DNA of 34,969 bases from an uncultured Acidobacteriota bacterium (GTDB taxonomy: Bacteria > Acidobacteriota > Thermoanaerobaculia > UBA5066): the NCBI GenBank assembly GCA_903845115.1, contig CAIMWE010000059.1:1-34969 (forward strand), in the 5' to 3' direction. Positions 1 through 9,862 of the stretch are shown in pieces. The notes beneath the pieces were generated by a model. It worked only from the letters and a program-made list of their open reading frames with translations, was not told where the DNA came from and did not search any database. Positions within the stretch are counted from its first letter, which is position 1. Each line of letters starts with the position of its first letter. Both the position numbers and the translations under genes were made by a program.

Positions 1-120
1 CCGGCGGCGCCGGGTTCCCCTGATCAGAAGTGGCCGCCCTCGGCGAGGCGCGAAGCGCATCGACCGGCGGCGCCGGGTTCCCCTGATCAGAAGTGGCCGC
101 CCTCGGCGAGGCGCGAAGCG
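1..120. repeat. 57-bp perfect direct repeat, two copies
   Basis: Positions 1-57 and 64-120 are identical. They are separated by the 6-bp spacer CATCGA, giving a period of 63 bp. Each copy begins with the hairpin-forming CCGGCGGCGCCGG and runs through the purC stop into the last codons of purC. Only the second copy is joined to the full gene. The first lies at the window edge, so it may be a genuine tandem duplication of the purC 3' end or an assembly artefact at a contig boundary. Confidence 0.9.
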
Positions 121-1022
121 TCTCGAGCTGCCTTCATCTCCTCGCCCGTGAGGCGTTCGTACGCCTCGACGTAGCGCCGCCGGGTCCCCTCGACCACGTG
201 AGGCGGAAGCACGGGCGCGGGCGGCGACTTGTCCCACCCGGTCGACTCGAGCCAGTCCCTGACGAACTGCTTGTCGTACGACGGGGGAGAGCCCCCCGGC
301 CGGTAGAGGTCGGCTTCCCAGAAACGGGACGAATCGGGAGTCAGCGCCTCGTCCAGCCAGATGACGTTGCCGTCCTCGTCGAGACCGAACTCGAACTTCG
401 TGTCGGCGATGAGGATCCCCCGCGAGCGGGCGTACTCGGCCGCGCGCAGGTAGATCGCGATCGTCAGGTCGCGCAGCTTGCCGGCGAGGTCCCTGCCGAT
501 CTCGTTCGCCATCGTGTCGAAGGTGACGTTGTCGTCGTGGCCGGCCACCGCCTTCGTGGACGGCGTGAAGAGGGGGTCCGAGAGCTTCTCGGCCTCCACG
601 AGCCCGGGAGGGAGGCGGTGGCCGCAGACCGAACCGGTCCTGCGGTAGTCCTTCCATCCGGTCCCCGCGAGATAGCCCCGGGCGACGCACTCGAACGGGA
701 CGACCCGGCACTTCCTCGCGAGGACGCTCCTCCCCTCGAGGACGGAGCGGCTCTGGTCGAGGGGCGCCGGGAACCGCGCGGCGTCGGTCTCCACCAGGTG
801 ATTCCGGACTTCCCCCGAGAACTTCTGGAACCAGAAGTTCGAGAGCCGAGTCAGGATGATCCCCTTCCCGGCGATGCCCGGCGAGAGGACGACGTCGAAG
901 GCGGAGATCCGGTCGGTGGCGACGAGGAGCAGCCTGTTTCCGAGGTCGTAGACGTCCCGGACCTTTCCGCGGCGGGGGGGCTGGAGCCCGGCGAGGGAGG
1001 TCTGTTCGACAGCGGCGCTCAT
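87..1022 (-). CDS. purC: Phosphoribosylaminoimidazole-succinocarboxamide (SAICAR) synthase
   Basis: This enzyme joins CAIR and aspartate using ATP to make SAICAR in de novo purine synthesis in the cytoplasm. The 311-aa product shows the family motifs GKVRDVYDLG (about residues 19-28), TDRISAFD (36-43), DTKFEFG and LTPDSSRFW. Its length fits the longer, yeast-like PurC form rather than the roughly 240-aa form. I chose the ATG at 1022 because the motif-bearing N-terminus begins there. An in-frame start at 1103 would add 27 unrelated residues and run into pepA's start region. A TAGAAT hexamer ends 8 nt before the ATG and there is little SD, so the mRNA may be leaderless. The gene is divergent from pepA, and purA lies elsewhere in the window. 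Its 3' end lies in the duplicated 57-bp block. Confidence 0.96.
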   Translation of the reverse strand: MSAAVEQTSLAGLQPPRRGKVRDVYDLGNRLLLVATDRISAFDVVLSPGIAGKGIILTRLSNFWFQKFSGEVRNHLVETDAARFPAPLDQSRSVLEGRSVLARKCRVVPFECVARGYLAGTGWKDYRRTGSVCGHRLPPGLVEAEKLSDPLFTPSTKAVAGHDDNVTFDTMANEIGRDLAGKLRDLTIAIYLRAAEYARSRGILIADTKFEFGLDEDGNVIWLDEALTPDSSRFWEADLYRPGGSPPSYDKQFVRDWLESTGWDKSPPAPVLPPHVVEGTRRRYVEAYERLTGEEMKAARDASRLAEGGHF

Positions 1023-1036
1023 GACCTTGGATTCTA
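1023..1036 (-). promoter_or_regulatory. Candidate -10 of a near-leaderless purC promoter
   Basis: On the minus strand TAGAAT (1031-1036) matches the TATAAT consensus at five of six positions and is followed by only 8 nt before the purC ATG. A start site about 7 nt past the -10 would fall at or next to the initiation codon. No convincing -35 is visible. The only SD-like bases are AAGG, too close to the ATG. Confidence 0.45.
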
Positions 1037-1089
1037 GAGCGCCCGGTGTCGGCAGGTTAGACTTCGTTCCCCCGAGGAGGACCTGGACG

Positions 1090-2622
1090 TTGAAAGTCGT
1101 CATCCGAGATCCCAGCAGGAGCGCTCCGAGGTGCGGGGCCTACGTCGTCTTCGCCACGCAGGCCAAGGACGGGGCCCGCAAGCCGGTCCCGGCTGCCCTG
1201 GAAGAGGTCAAGAACGTGGCGGAAGGCGCGCTCGCGCCGACCGGAGGCGGGGAGGGCGCGCTCTCGGTGGCGCCTCTCCCGGCCGGAAGCCCGGCCGAAC
1301 GCCTCTACGTCTTCGGCGCGGGCTCTGCCGAGATCCTCTCTCCCCGGAAGGCGAGGACCCTCTTCCGCACGGTTCTCAAGACGCTCGAGAAGAACGGGGA
1401 GACGTCGGCGATCCTCGATTTTCCGTTCGGGCTGGAGCGGATGGACGGAGTGGAGAGCCGGGAATTCCTGCTCCGGACCTTCCTCCTTTCGGCCTACCGG
1501 TTCGACCGGTACAAGTCCGAGGGCAACACCGCACCCGAGCTGACCACGGTGCGATGGAACCTGGGGCGCGGCCCCTGGGCCGACGTGTCGCGCCAGGAGG
1601 CGGAGCGGGAAGCCCGCGAGGCCGCTGCCGTGGCGGCGGTCTCGGCCCTCGTCCGCGACGCCGGCAACACCCCCTCGAACGACCTGGTGCCCCGGCACTT
1701 CGCCGCCTGGGCCGCCCGGGAAGGGAAGGCGCGGGGGATCGCGGTCAGGGTCCTCGGCAAGAAGGAGATCGTGAAGGAGCGGATGGGGGGCCTCCTCGCC
1801 GTCAACCGCGGCGCCGCCGAGGAGCCCCGGTTCGTCGTCATGGAATACCGGGGCGGTCGGCGTGGAGAGGCGCCGGTCGTCCTCGTCGGCAAGGGCGTCA
1901 CGTTCGACTCGGGCGGCATCTCGATCAAGCCCTCCGAGAAGATGGGCGAGATGAAGTGGGACATGATGGGGGCCGCGACGGTCGTCGGCGTGATCCTCGC
2001 GGCGGCCGACACTCGCCTCGCGGTGAACCTCGTCGCCCTGGCTCCCCTCACCGAGAACCTCCCGTCCGGCTCGGCCTACAAGCCCGGGGACATCGTCCGG
2101 TTCCGGAATGGAAAGACGGCCGAGATCGACAACACCGACGCGGAGGGAAGGGTCATCCTGGCGGACGCCCTCGACTATGCGGGCCAGTGGAAGCCGTCGG
2201 CGATCGTCGACTACGCGACGCTGACGGGCGCCGCTGTCGTCGCCCTGGGGCTGGAAGCGGCGGTCGTCTTCTCCCCCGACGACAGCCTTTCCACCGGCCT
2301 GATCTCGGCCGGGGAACGGACGGACGAGCGGATCTGGAGGCTCCCGGTCTGGGAGGAGTACCGGGAGAGCATCCGCTCCGATTGGGCGGACATGAAGAAC
2401 TCGGGAGGGCGGTGGGGCGGTTCGATCAACGGGGCGATGTTCCTGAAGGAGTTCGTCCCTGCGGGAGCGGCCTGGGCCCATCTCGACATCGCGCCGACCG
2501 CGAACTACGACGGCGAGCACGGAGGCTACCCGACGGGGGCCACGTCCTTCGGCGTCGCCCTGACCCTTCGGTGGCTCCGCGACCGGCTTGCGCTGAAGCG
2601 GGCGGTCGACGGGCCGCACTGA
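1090..2622 (+). CDS. pepA: Leucyl aminopeptidase, M17 family
   Basis: This is a cytosolic two-metal aminopeptidase that removes N-terminal residues from peptides. The 510-aa product has the N-terminal macro-like domain and a C-terminal catalytic domain. The metal and active-site stretch GKGVTFDSGGISIKP spans about residues 267-281 and the family signature NTDAEGR about 348-354. I chose TTG at 1090 because GAGGAGG (1074-1080) lies 9 nt upstream and the protein then opens MKVVIRDPS, typical for the family. An in-frame ATG at 1021 would add 23 unlikely residues. The stop overlaps the recN ATG by one base, so translation is probably coupled. The gene is divergent from purC across 67 bp. Confidence 0.95.
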   Translation: MKVVIRDPSRSAPRCGAYVVFATQAKDGARKPVPAALEEVKNVAEGALAPTGGGEGALSVAPLPAGSPAERLYVFGAGSAEILSPRKARTLFRTVLKTLEKNGETSAILDFPFGLERMDGVESREFLLRTFLLSAYRFDRYKSEGNTAPELTTVRWNLGRGPWADVSRQEAEREAREAAAVAAVSALVRDAGNTPSNDLVPRHFAAWAAREGKARGIAVRVLGKKEIVKERMGGLLAVNRGAAEEPRFVVMEYRGGRRGEAPVVLVGKGVTFDSGGISIKPSEKMGEMKWDMMGAATVVGVILAAADTRLAVNLVALAPLTENLPSGSAYKPGDIVRFRNGKTAEIDNTDAEGRVILADALDYAGQWKPSAIVDYATLTGAAVVALGLEAAVVFSPDDSLSTGLISAGERTDERIWRLPVWEEYRESIRSDWADMKNSGGRWGGSINGAMFLKEFVPAGAAWAHLDIAPTANYDGEHGGYPTGATSFGVALTLRWLRDRLALKRAVDGPH

Positions 2623-4385
2623 TGCTTGTTTCGCTCAGGGTCCGCGACCTCGCGGTTCTCGAGGAGGTCGAGGTCTCCTTCGGCGGGGGGCTGACGGTGC
2701 TCACCGGAGAGACCGGGGCGGGAAAGTCCCTGGTGGTCGATGCCCTGTCGCTCCTCGCGGGCGACCGGGCGGATCCCTCCCTCGTCCGCGCGGGCGCCGA
2801 GCGCGCCGTCGTCGAAGGAGTGTTCGTCTCGGACGACCCGGAAGTCCGCCGGGTCCTGGAGGAAGGCGGCTTCGACGTCGGGGAGGGCTCCGGCGCCGGC
2901 GAAGGCGTCGAGGTGATCGTGCGGCGCGAGGTCGCCGGGGGAGGCAAGGGACGCCTCTTCCTGAACGGCTCGCCGGCCGTCCTCAGGACGCTTTCCGAGA
3001 TCGCCCCGCGGCTCCTCGTCCTCTACGGCCAGGCCGAGGCCCGCGAGCTGCTCGACGCCGGCTCGCCCCGGGAGCTGCTCGACCGGTTCGCGGGAGCCGT
3101 CTCGCTGGCCGGGGAGACGGCCCTCCTGCACGCGGCGTGGCGCGAGAAGGAGCAGGAGCGGGCCCGCATCGAGGCGGCGGGCACCCGGCGCGGGGAGCGG
3201 CTCGAGCTCCTGAGCTTCCAGATCGGCGAGATCGACGCGGTGAGTCCGCTTCCGGGGGAGGAGGAGAACCTCTCGGCGGAGAAGGCGGCGCTGTCGACGG
3301 TGGAGAAGCGGGGCGACCTCCTCTCCTCGGTTCTGGCCGCCCTGGAGTCGGACGAGGCGGGCGCGCTCCCGGCGCTCGCCGCGGCGCGGCGAAGCCTCGC
3401 CGCCCTCGCGGAGACCGACCCGGCCCACGGCGCGAGCCTCGCGGGGCTCCAGGAGGCGGTGGAGAGGATCTCCGACATCGCCGCGGTTCTCTCGAGGGAG
3501 CAGGAGCGCCTGGAGGCGAATCCGCGCCGCCTCGAGGAGGTCGCGGAGCGCCTGGGCGCGCTGGCGCAGCTGCGCCGGAAGTACGGACCGGCGCTGGCGG
3601 ACGTGCTGGCGTTCCGCGAACGGATCGGCCGGGAGTCCGACGACCTCACCGACATCGACCGGGCGATCGCCCGTGCGGCGGACGCGGAGGCGAAGGCGTT
3701 CCGGGAGTACCAGGGGAAGGCGGCCGCGCTCTCGGCGGAGAGGGCGGAGGCGGCGCCACGGTTGTCCGCGGCCGTCGTGAGGCACCTGAAGGAGCTCGCG
3801 TTCCTCTCGTCCCGATTCGGGGTCGAGGTCGCCCGGAAGGAAGGAAACGAAGCCTGGACCGTGCACGGCGCGGACGTCGTCACCTTCTCCTTCGCTCCGA
3901 ACCCCGGGGAGCCTCCCCGGCCCCTCTCGAAGATCGCCTCGGGCGGCGAGCTCTCCCGGGTGCAGCTCGCCCTGGCGGCGGCTCTCGCGGAGGCGGAAGA
4001 GCGGGCCGAGGCGAAAGGTCCGAGGGCGAAGGAGCCCTCCGGGCGCAAGGGGGCGCCGGTGCGGACGTTCGTTTTCGACGAGGTCGACGCGGGGGTGTCG
4101 GGCGCCACCGCCGCCGCCGTGGCGAGGAAGCTCCGGGCCCTCGCCGCGACCGGGCAGGTTCTCGTCGTGACCCACCTGCCGCAGGTCGCCGCCGCCGGCG
4201 AGTCGCACTTCTCGGTCGCCAAGGTGACGGCGCGGGGGCGGACCAAGACCCGGGTCACCGACCTCGACGAGAGCGGACGCGTCGAGGCGATCGCCTCGAT
4301 GCTCGACGGCGTCTCGGTGGGCGACGCCGCGAGGCAGCAGGCGATTCAGCTCCTGCGGTCGTCGGCGCCTGGCCTCCGGAGATGA
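2622..4385 (+). CDS. recN: DNA repair protein RecN
   Basis: RecN is an SMC-like ATPase that acts in repair of double-strand breaks. The 587-aa product has Walker A GETGAGKS (residues 29-36), a central coiled-coil region rich in Glu, Arg and Ala (about 170-390), the ABC signature SGGELSRVQLALA (from about 440) and Walker B FVFDEVDAG (from about 483). Family length is usually about 550 aa. Part of the surplus is a charged insert of about 25 residues between the signature and Walker B (EERAEAKGPRAKEPSGRKGA), which looks like a disordered linker. The ATG at 2622 shares a base with the pepA stop, and the stop overlaps the next gene as ATGA. This puts it in a pepA-recN-yrdC operon. Confidence 0.95.
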   Translation: MLVSLRVRDLAVLEEVEVSFGGGLTVLTGETGAGKSLVVDALSLLAGDRADPSLVRAGAERAVVEGVFVSDDPEVRRVLEEGGFDVGEGSGAGEGVEVIVRREVAGGGKGRLFLNGSPAVLRTLSEIAPRLLVLYGQAEARELLDAGSPRELLDRFAGAVSLAGETALLHAAWREKEQERARIEAAGTRRGERLELLSFQIGEIDAVSPLPGEEENLSAEKAALSTVEKRGDLLSSVLAALESDEAGALPALAAARRSLAALAETDPAHGASLAGLQEAVERISDIAAVLSREQERLEANPRRLEEVAERLGALAQLRRKYGPALADVLAFRERIGRESDDLTDIDRAIARAADAEAKAFREYQGKAAALSAERAEAAPRLSAAVVRHLKELAFLSSRFGVEVARKEGNEAWTVHGADVVTFSFAPNPGEPPRPLSKIASGGELSRVQLALAAALAEAEERAEAKGPRAKEPSGRKGAPVRTFVFDEVDAGVSGATAAAVARKLRALAATGQVLVVTHLPQVAAAGESHFSVAKVTARGRTKTRVTDLDESGRVEAIASMLDGVSVGDAARQQAIQLLRSSAPGLRR

Positions 4386-5050
4386 CGGGCCCCGGTGGCC
4401 CCGCGCGCCCGGCGAGGATCGCAAATCTCGCGGGCGCCACCGCGGAGGAGCTGAAGCCGGTCGTCGAGGCGGTGCGCGCGGGAGAGGTGATCGCGCTGCT
4501 GACCGAGACGCTGTGGGGCCTCTCGGCCGATCCGTTCTCGCGGCAGGCGATGGAGCGCCTCGTCGGGTTGAAGGGCCGCGAGGCGAGGAAGGGCTTCCTC
4601 TGTCTCGTGCCTTCGCTCGACTCCCTTGCGGCCCTCGGCGTGACGGTCGACCGGCGCATGGCGGACGCTCTCCGGCGCCTGTGGCCGTCGCCCGTGACGG
4701 TCGTCCTGCCGTCCGCGCGTCCCCTTCCGGCGAGCGGCGGTCTCGCGACCGTCGCCATCAGGATGCCGGACTCCGAGGCGCTCCTGAGCTTCCTCCGGGA
4801 GACGGGTCCTCTCGCGTCGACGAGCGCGAACACGGAAGGGGCCCCGCCGGTCTCGACGGCAATCGAGGTCGAACGGCTGTTCGGCGATCGGCTCGCCTGG
4901 ATCGTCGGCGGAATATGTACGCCGGAAGCACGCCCCTCGACTCTCCTGGACGCCACGGCGATCCCGGCCCGGATTCTCCGTCCCGGTGCCGGGGACGCCG
5001 CGGCCGGCCGCTTCCTCCTCGAGATCGAGGGTTATCCAGAGAGTCTGTGA
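4382..5050 (+). CDS. Sua5/YciO/YrdC family protein, probable threonylcarbamoyl-AMP synthase
   Basis: Members of this family make threonylcarbamoyl-AMP from Thr, bicarbonate and ATP, the first step toward t6A37 of ANN-decoding tRNAs. The 222-aa product has the fold's conserved segments: GEVIALLTETLWGLSADP near the N-terminus, LKGREARKGF, PSPVTVVLP, and the nucleotide-binding LASTSANTEGAPP. The canonical K-x-R and K-P pattern around the substrate site is only partly kept (KGR...RKG). An YciO-like paralogue therefore cannot be excluded, and I give no firm symbol. The ATG at 4382 overlaps the recN stop (ATGA). A 133-bp gap follows, so this may be the last gene of the pepA operon. Confidence 0.85.
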   Translation: MTGPGGPARPARIANLAGATAEELKPVVEAVRAGEVIALLTETLWGLSADPFSRQAMERLVGLKGREARKGFLCLVPSLDSLAALGVTVDRRMADALRRLWPSPVTVVLPSARPLPASGGLATVAIRMPDSEALLSFLRETGPLASTSANTEGAPPVSTAIEVERLFGDRLAWIVGGICTPEARPSTLLDATAIPARILRPGAGDAAAGRFLLEIEGYPESL

Positions 5051-5157
5051 ATATCGCTGTGGGTTCCTCCGGAATAGCGGGCTTCGAACGAGTCGGGCAG
5101 CGGCCCCTTTCCGCATTGCACTGGAACCTGTGCACGACCCGTCGGCGCCGGCGCGTC

Positions 5158-5187
5158 TGGTATCTTTCGGGTATGAGGCTTGCGTGA
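5158..5187 (+). promoter_or_regulatory. Extended -10 promoter and four-codon mini-ORF before the carbonic anhydrase gene
   Basis: TGG followed by TATCTT (5158-5166) resembles an extended -10. Six nt later, at 5173, stands ATG AGG CTT GCG TGA, encoding M-R-L-A. Its stop overlaps the GTG start (5184) of the carbonic anhydrase gene in the same GTGA arrangement used at true gene junctions here. A leaderless ATG could load ribosomes and hand them to the GTG. Alternatively, TGAGG (5174-5178) acts as a weak SD 5 nt before the GTG. Confidence 0.35.
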
Positions 5188-5714
5188 TCATTCGCCCTTT
5201 CGGCCAGGCGTTCCCGAGGATCGGCGAGAGAGTGTTCATCGCCGAGACCGGGGCCGTGATCGGCGACGTCGTCCTGGGAGACGACGTCTCGATCTGGTAT
5301 TCCTCGGTCGTCAGGGGTGACTGCTGCCACATCCGCATCGGGGCGCGGTCGAACGTGCAGGACAACTGCACCCTCCACGTGACGAGGGACACGGGGCCGC
5401 TGACCCTGGAAGAAGAGGTCACCCTCGGCCACAACGTCGTGGTGCACGCCTGCACGATCCGGCGGGGAGCGCTCGTCGGGATGAACTCCACGGTCCTGGA
5501 CGCCGCGGAGATCGGCGCGAGCGCCCTCGTCGCCGCCGGCTCCGTCGTCCTTCCCGGGACGTCGGTCGGCGCGCGCACGCTCTGGGCCGGGAACCCGGCG
5601 AGGTACAAGAGGGACCTGAGGCCGGAAGAGGTCGAGGGGCTCGAGACCTACTGGAAGAACTACCTCGACTACAAGGCCGTCTACCTCGCCGAGGACGCGC
5701 GGGCCTCCCGATGA
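5184..5714 (+). CDS. Gamma-class carbonic anhydrase-like protein, left-handed beta-helix
   Basis: The 176-aa product belongs to the gamma carbonic anhydrase/YrdA family, trimeric hexapeptide-repeat proteins that bind a metal between subunits. The sequence shows hexapeptide turns from [16 protein letters not shown] through [21 protein letters not shown]. It also shows the three expected His ligands, in NCTLHVT and the two of GHNVVVHAC. The C-terminal helix ([19 protein letters not shown]) is usual for the family. CO2 hydration is plausible but many homologues have no measured activity. I chose GTG at 5184 because the upstream frame has no family similarity. The stop overlaps hisS (ATGA). This appears to be the first gene of the hisS-aspS-aroB operon. 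Confidence 0.88.
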   Translation: MIIRPFGQAFPRIGERVFIAETGAVIGDVVLGDDVSIWYSSVVRGDCCHIRIGARSNVQDNCTLHVTRDTGPLTLEEEVTLGHNVVVHACTIRRGALVGMNSTVLDAAEIGASALVAAGSVVLPGTSVGARTLWAGNPARYKRDLRPEEVEGLETYWKNYLDYKAVYLAEDARASR

Positions 5715-6960
5715 TCGCGAGCGTCAAGGGGACGAGGGACCTCCTCCCGCCGGAGACGCGGGTCTGGAACCGCGTGGAGGCGGTGGCCCGCGAGGTATTC
5801 GCCTTGCACGCGTTCGACGAGATCCGCACCCCAGTCCTGGAGTCGACCGACCTGTTCGTGCGGACGGTCGGCGAGTCGACCGACATCGTCCACAAGGAGA
5901 TGTACACGTTCACGGACCGGGGCGGGCGCTCGGTGACGCTCCGGCCGGAGAACACGGCCGGCGTCGCGAGGGCGTACGTCGAGCACGGGCTGGCGCAGGG
6001 CGGCGGGGCGCGGAAGCTCTACTACATCGGCCCGCAGTTCCGGTACGAGCGCCCGCAGAAGGGCCGCTACCGGGAGTTCCGTCAGATCGGGGCGGAGGTG
6101 CTCGGCGCGGCCGACCCCGCCACCGACGCCGAGGTCCTGGGCATGCTCTTCGACTTCCTCGCCCGGCTGGGGTTCACGGGACTCTCGGTGGCCCTCAATT
6201 CCGTCGGGACCGACGTCTGCCGGGGCGCCTACGTCGAGGCCCTGAGGGCCTACTTCTCGAATCACGCCGACCGGATGGGAGACGACGACCGGAGGCGTCT
6301 CGAGCAGAACCCGCTGCGCGTTCTCGACACGAAGGACCCGGCCGTGAAGGCGATCGTCGACGAGGCGCCCAGGATGCTCGACTTCCTCGACGCCGAGTCG
6401 GCCGCCCACCACGAGGAGCTGCTCGTCCTCCTGGACGCGGCCGGCATCCCGTACCGGATCGAGCCGCGGCTCGTGAGAGGGCTCGACTACTACACGAGGA
6501 CGGTCTTCGAGGTGACGGCGGGAGGCCTCGGAGCCCAGGACGCCCTCCTCGGCGGCGGCCGGTACGACCGGCTGGTCTCGGACCTGGGCGGCCCGAAGAC
6601 GGCCGGCATCGGGTTCGCGATCGGCGAGGACCGCCTGGTCGACGTCCTTCCGCCCGCGTTCCGGGACGAAGCCGCACGGGCCGGCTCGACGGTGGCTCTC
6701 GTCCCGCTGGACAGGAGCGACCGCGCCGCGGCGATGGAGCTGGCCCGGGCGCTGCGCGCCGCGGGGATCGCGGTGGATCTGGACCCGGCCGGCAAGGGTC
6801 CCGGCGCGGGGCTGAAAGGCGCCGAGCGCCGGGGCCTTTCGGTGGCCGTGCTGCTCGGTGGGCGCGAGCGGGAGGCCGGGACCGTCGTCGTCAAGAACCT
6901 CGCGTCGAGGACCCAGGAGACCGTCCCCGTCGGCCGGCTGGCCGAATTCTTGAAGGGATC

Positions 6961-6964
<4 letters not shown>
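5711..6964 (+). CDS. hisS: Histidyl-tRNA synthetase
   Basis: This class II synthetase charges tRNA-His. The 417-aa product opens with the typical [10 protein letters not shown]. It has motif 2 around [19 protein letters not shown], the histidine-specific [12 protein letters not shown], motif 3 around GGGRYDRL...[11 protein letters not shown], and a C-terminal anticodon-binding domain from about residue 325 (STVALVPL onward). Length is normal for bacterial HisRS. The ATG overlaps the preceding stop (ATGA) and the stop overlaps the aspS GTG (GTGA). The hisS-aspS pairing is common in bacteria and supports both calls. Confidence 0.97.
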
Positions 6965-8748
<1,784 letters not shown>

Positions 8749-8749
8749 G

Positions 8750-9862
8750 ATGGCGGCGCTCCGTTCCTTCCGCTTCTCTCCTGGACCGGGCCTCTCGACG
8801 GCGGTCGTCGTCGGGGAGGGGGCCCTGGGCCACCTGGCCAGAGAGCTCCCCCGGATCGCGCCCGGGAAGTGGTTCGTGGTCTCGTCCCAGCCCGTCTTCT
8901 TCCTCCACGGCGAGAGGTTCCTCCGCGAGGCCGCCGCCGCGGAGCTGGACCCGACGCCGGTCCTGGTGCCGGACGGCGAGCGGGCGAAGACTTGGCAAGT
9001 CCTGGGTCACGTCCTCGCGGAGCTGATCGCCCGCGGTCTCCGCCGGGATGGCGGAATCGTCGCCCTGGGAGGGGGGACCGTCGGGGACGTCGGCGGGCTG
9101 GCCGCCGCTCTCGCCCTGCGGGGAGTGCCGGTCGTCCAGGTTCCGACGACCCTGCTCGCGGCATCGGACAGCGCGCTCGGCGGCAAGACGGCCGTCGACC
9201 TGCCCGCCGGGAAGAACATGGTCGGCACGCTCCACCACCCCCGCCTCGTCGTCGTCGACCCCGCGCTCCTCCGCACCCTCCCGGACCGCGACTTCCGGTC
9301 CGGCCTGACCGAGGTGGTCAAGAGCGCGATGCTGGACGCGGCGTTCCTGCGCCGGATGCCCGCGCTCCTGAGCCCGCTGAAGGAGCGGCGGCATCCCGCC
9401 GTCGCCGAGGCGGTCTTCCGGTCGCTCCGGATGAAGGGACGGGTCGTGGCCTCCGACCCCGAGGAACGAAAGGGCCTCCGGTTCGCCCTGAACTTCGGGC
9501 ACACCGTCGGCCACGCCCTCGAGCAGGCGTCGGGACACCGGCTCTCGCACGGGGAGGCCGTGGCCTGGGGGCTCCTGGCGGCGCTGGTCCTCTCGGAGCG
9601 GCGCGGAGGGCTGGACCCGCTCCTTTCCGAACGGCTCTTCGGCTGGGTCGTGAGCCTGTCCGAGCCGCCCTCGCTCTCCCGGATGAGGATCGCGGCCTGG
9701 CCCGAGTTCCTGAAGGCGGACAAGAAGGGGGACCGGCGAGGCCTCCGGGCGGTGGTGCTGACCGGGCCAGGAAAGACCGCGACCATCCGGTGCGAGGCGG
9801 AGGAAGCGGGGGAGGCATTCCGGGAGGCCCGGCGCCGGTACAATACGGCACGGGATGGCTGA
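8750..9862 (+). CDS. aroB: 3-Dehydroquinate synthase
   Basis: AroB converts DAHP to 3-dehydroquinate, the second shikimate-pathway step, using NAD and a divalent metal. The 370-aa product has the NAD-binding GGGTVGD (107-113), PTTLLAASDSALGGKTAVD (132-150), GKNMVG (154-159) and the metal ligands Glu188 (in TEVVKS), His251 (NFGHTVGHALE) and His267 (SHGEAVAWG). Length is typical. It starts one base after the aspS stop and its 3' end overlaps the next gene by 8 bp, so it sits inside the operon. No other shikimate gene is in the window. Confidence 0.96.
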   Translation: MAALRSFRFSPGPGLSTAVVVGEGALGHLARELPRIAPGKWFVVSSQPVFFLHGERFLREAAAAELDPTPVLVPDGERAKTWQVLGHVLAELIARGLRRDGGIVALGGGTVGDVGGLAAALALRGVPVVQVPTTLLAASDSALGGKTAVDLPAGKNMVGTLHHPRLVVVDPALLRTLPDRDFRSGLTEVVKSAMLDAAFLRRMPALLSPLKERRHPAVAEAVFRSLRMKGRVVASDPEERKGLRFALNFGHTVGHALEQASGHRLSHGEAVAWGLLAALVLSERRGGLDPLLSERLFGWVVSLSEPPSLSRMRIAAWPEFLKADKKGDRRGLRAVVLTGPGKTATIRCEAEEAGEAFREARRRYNTARDG

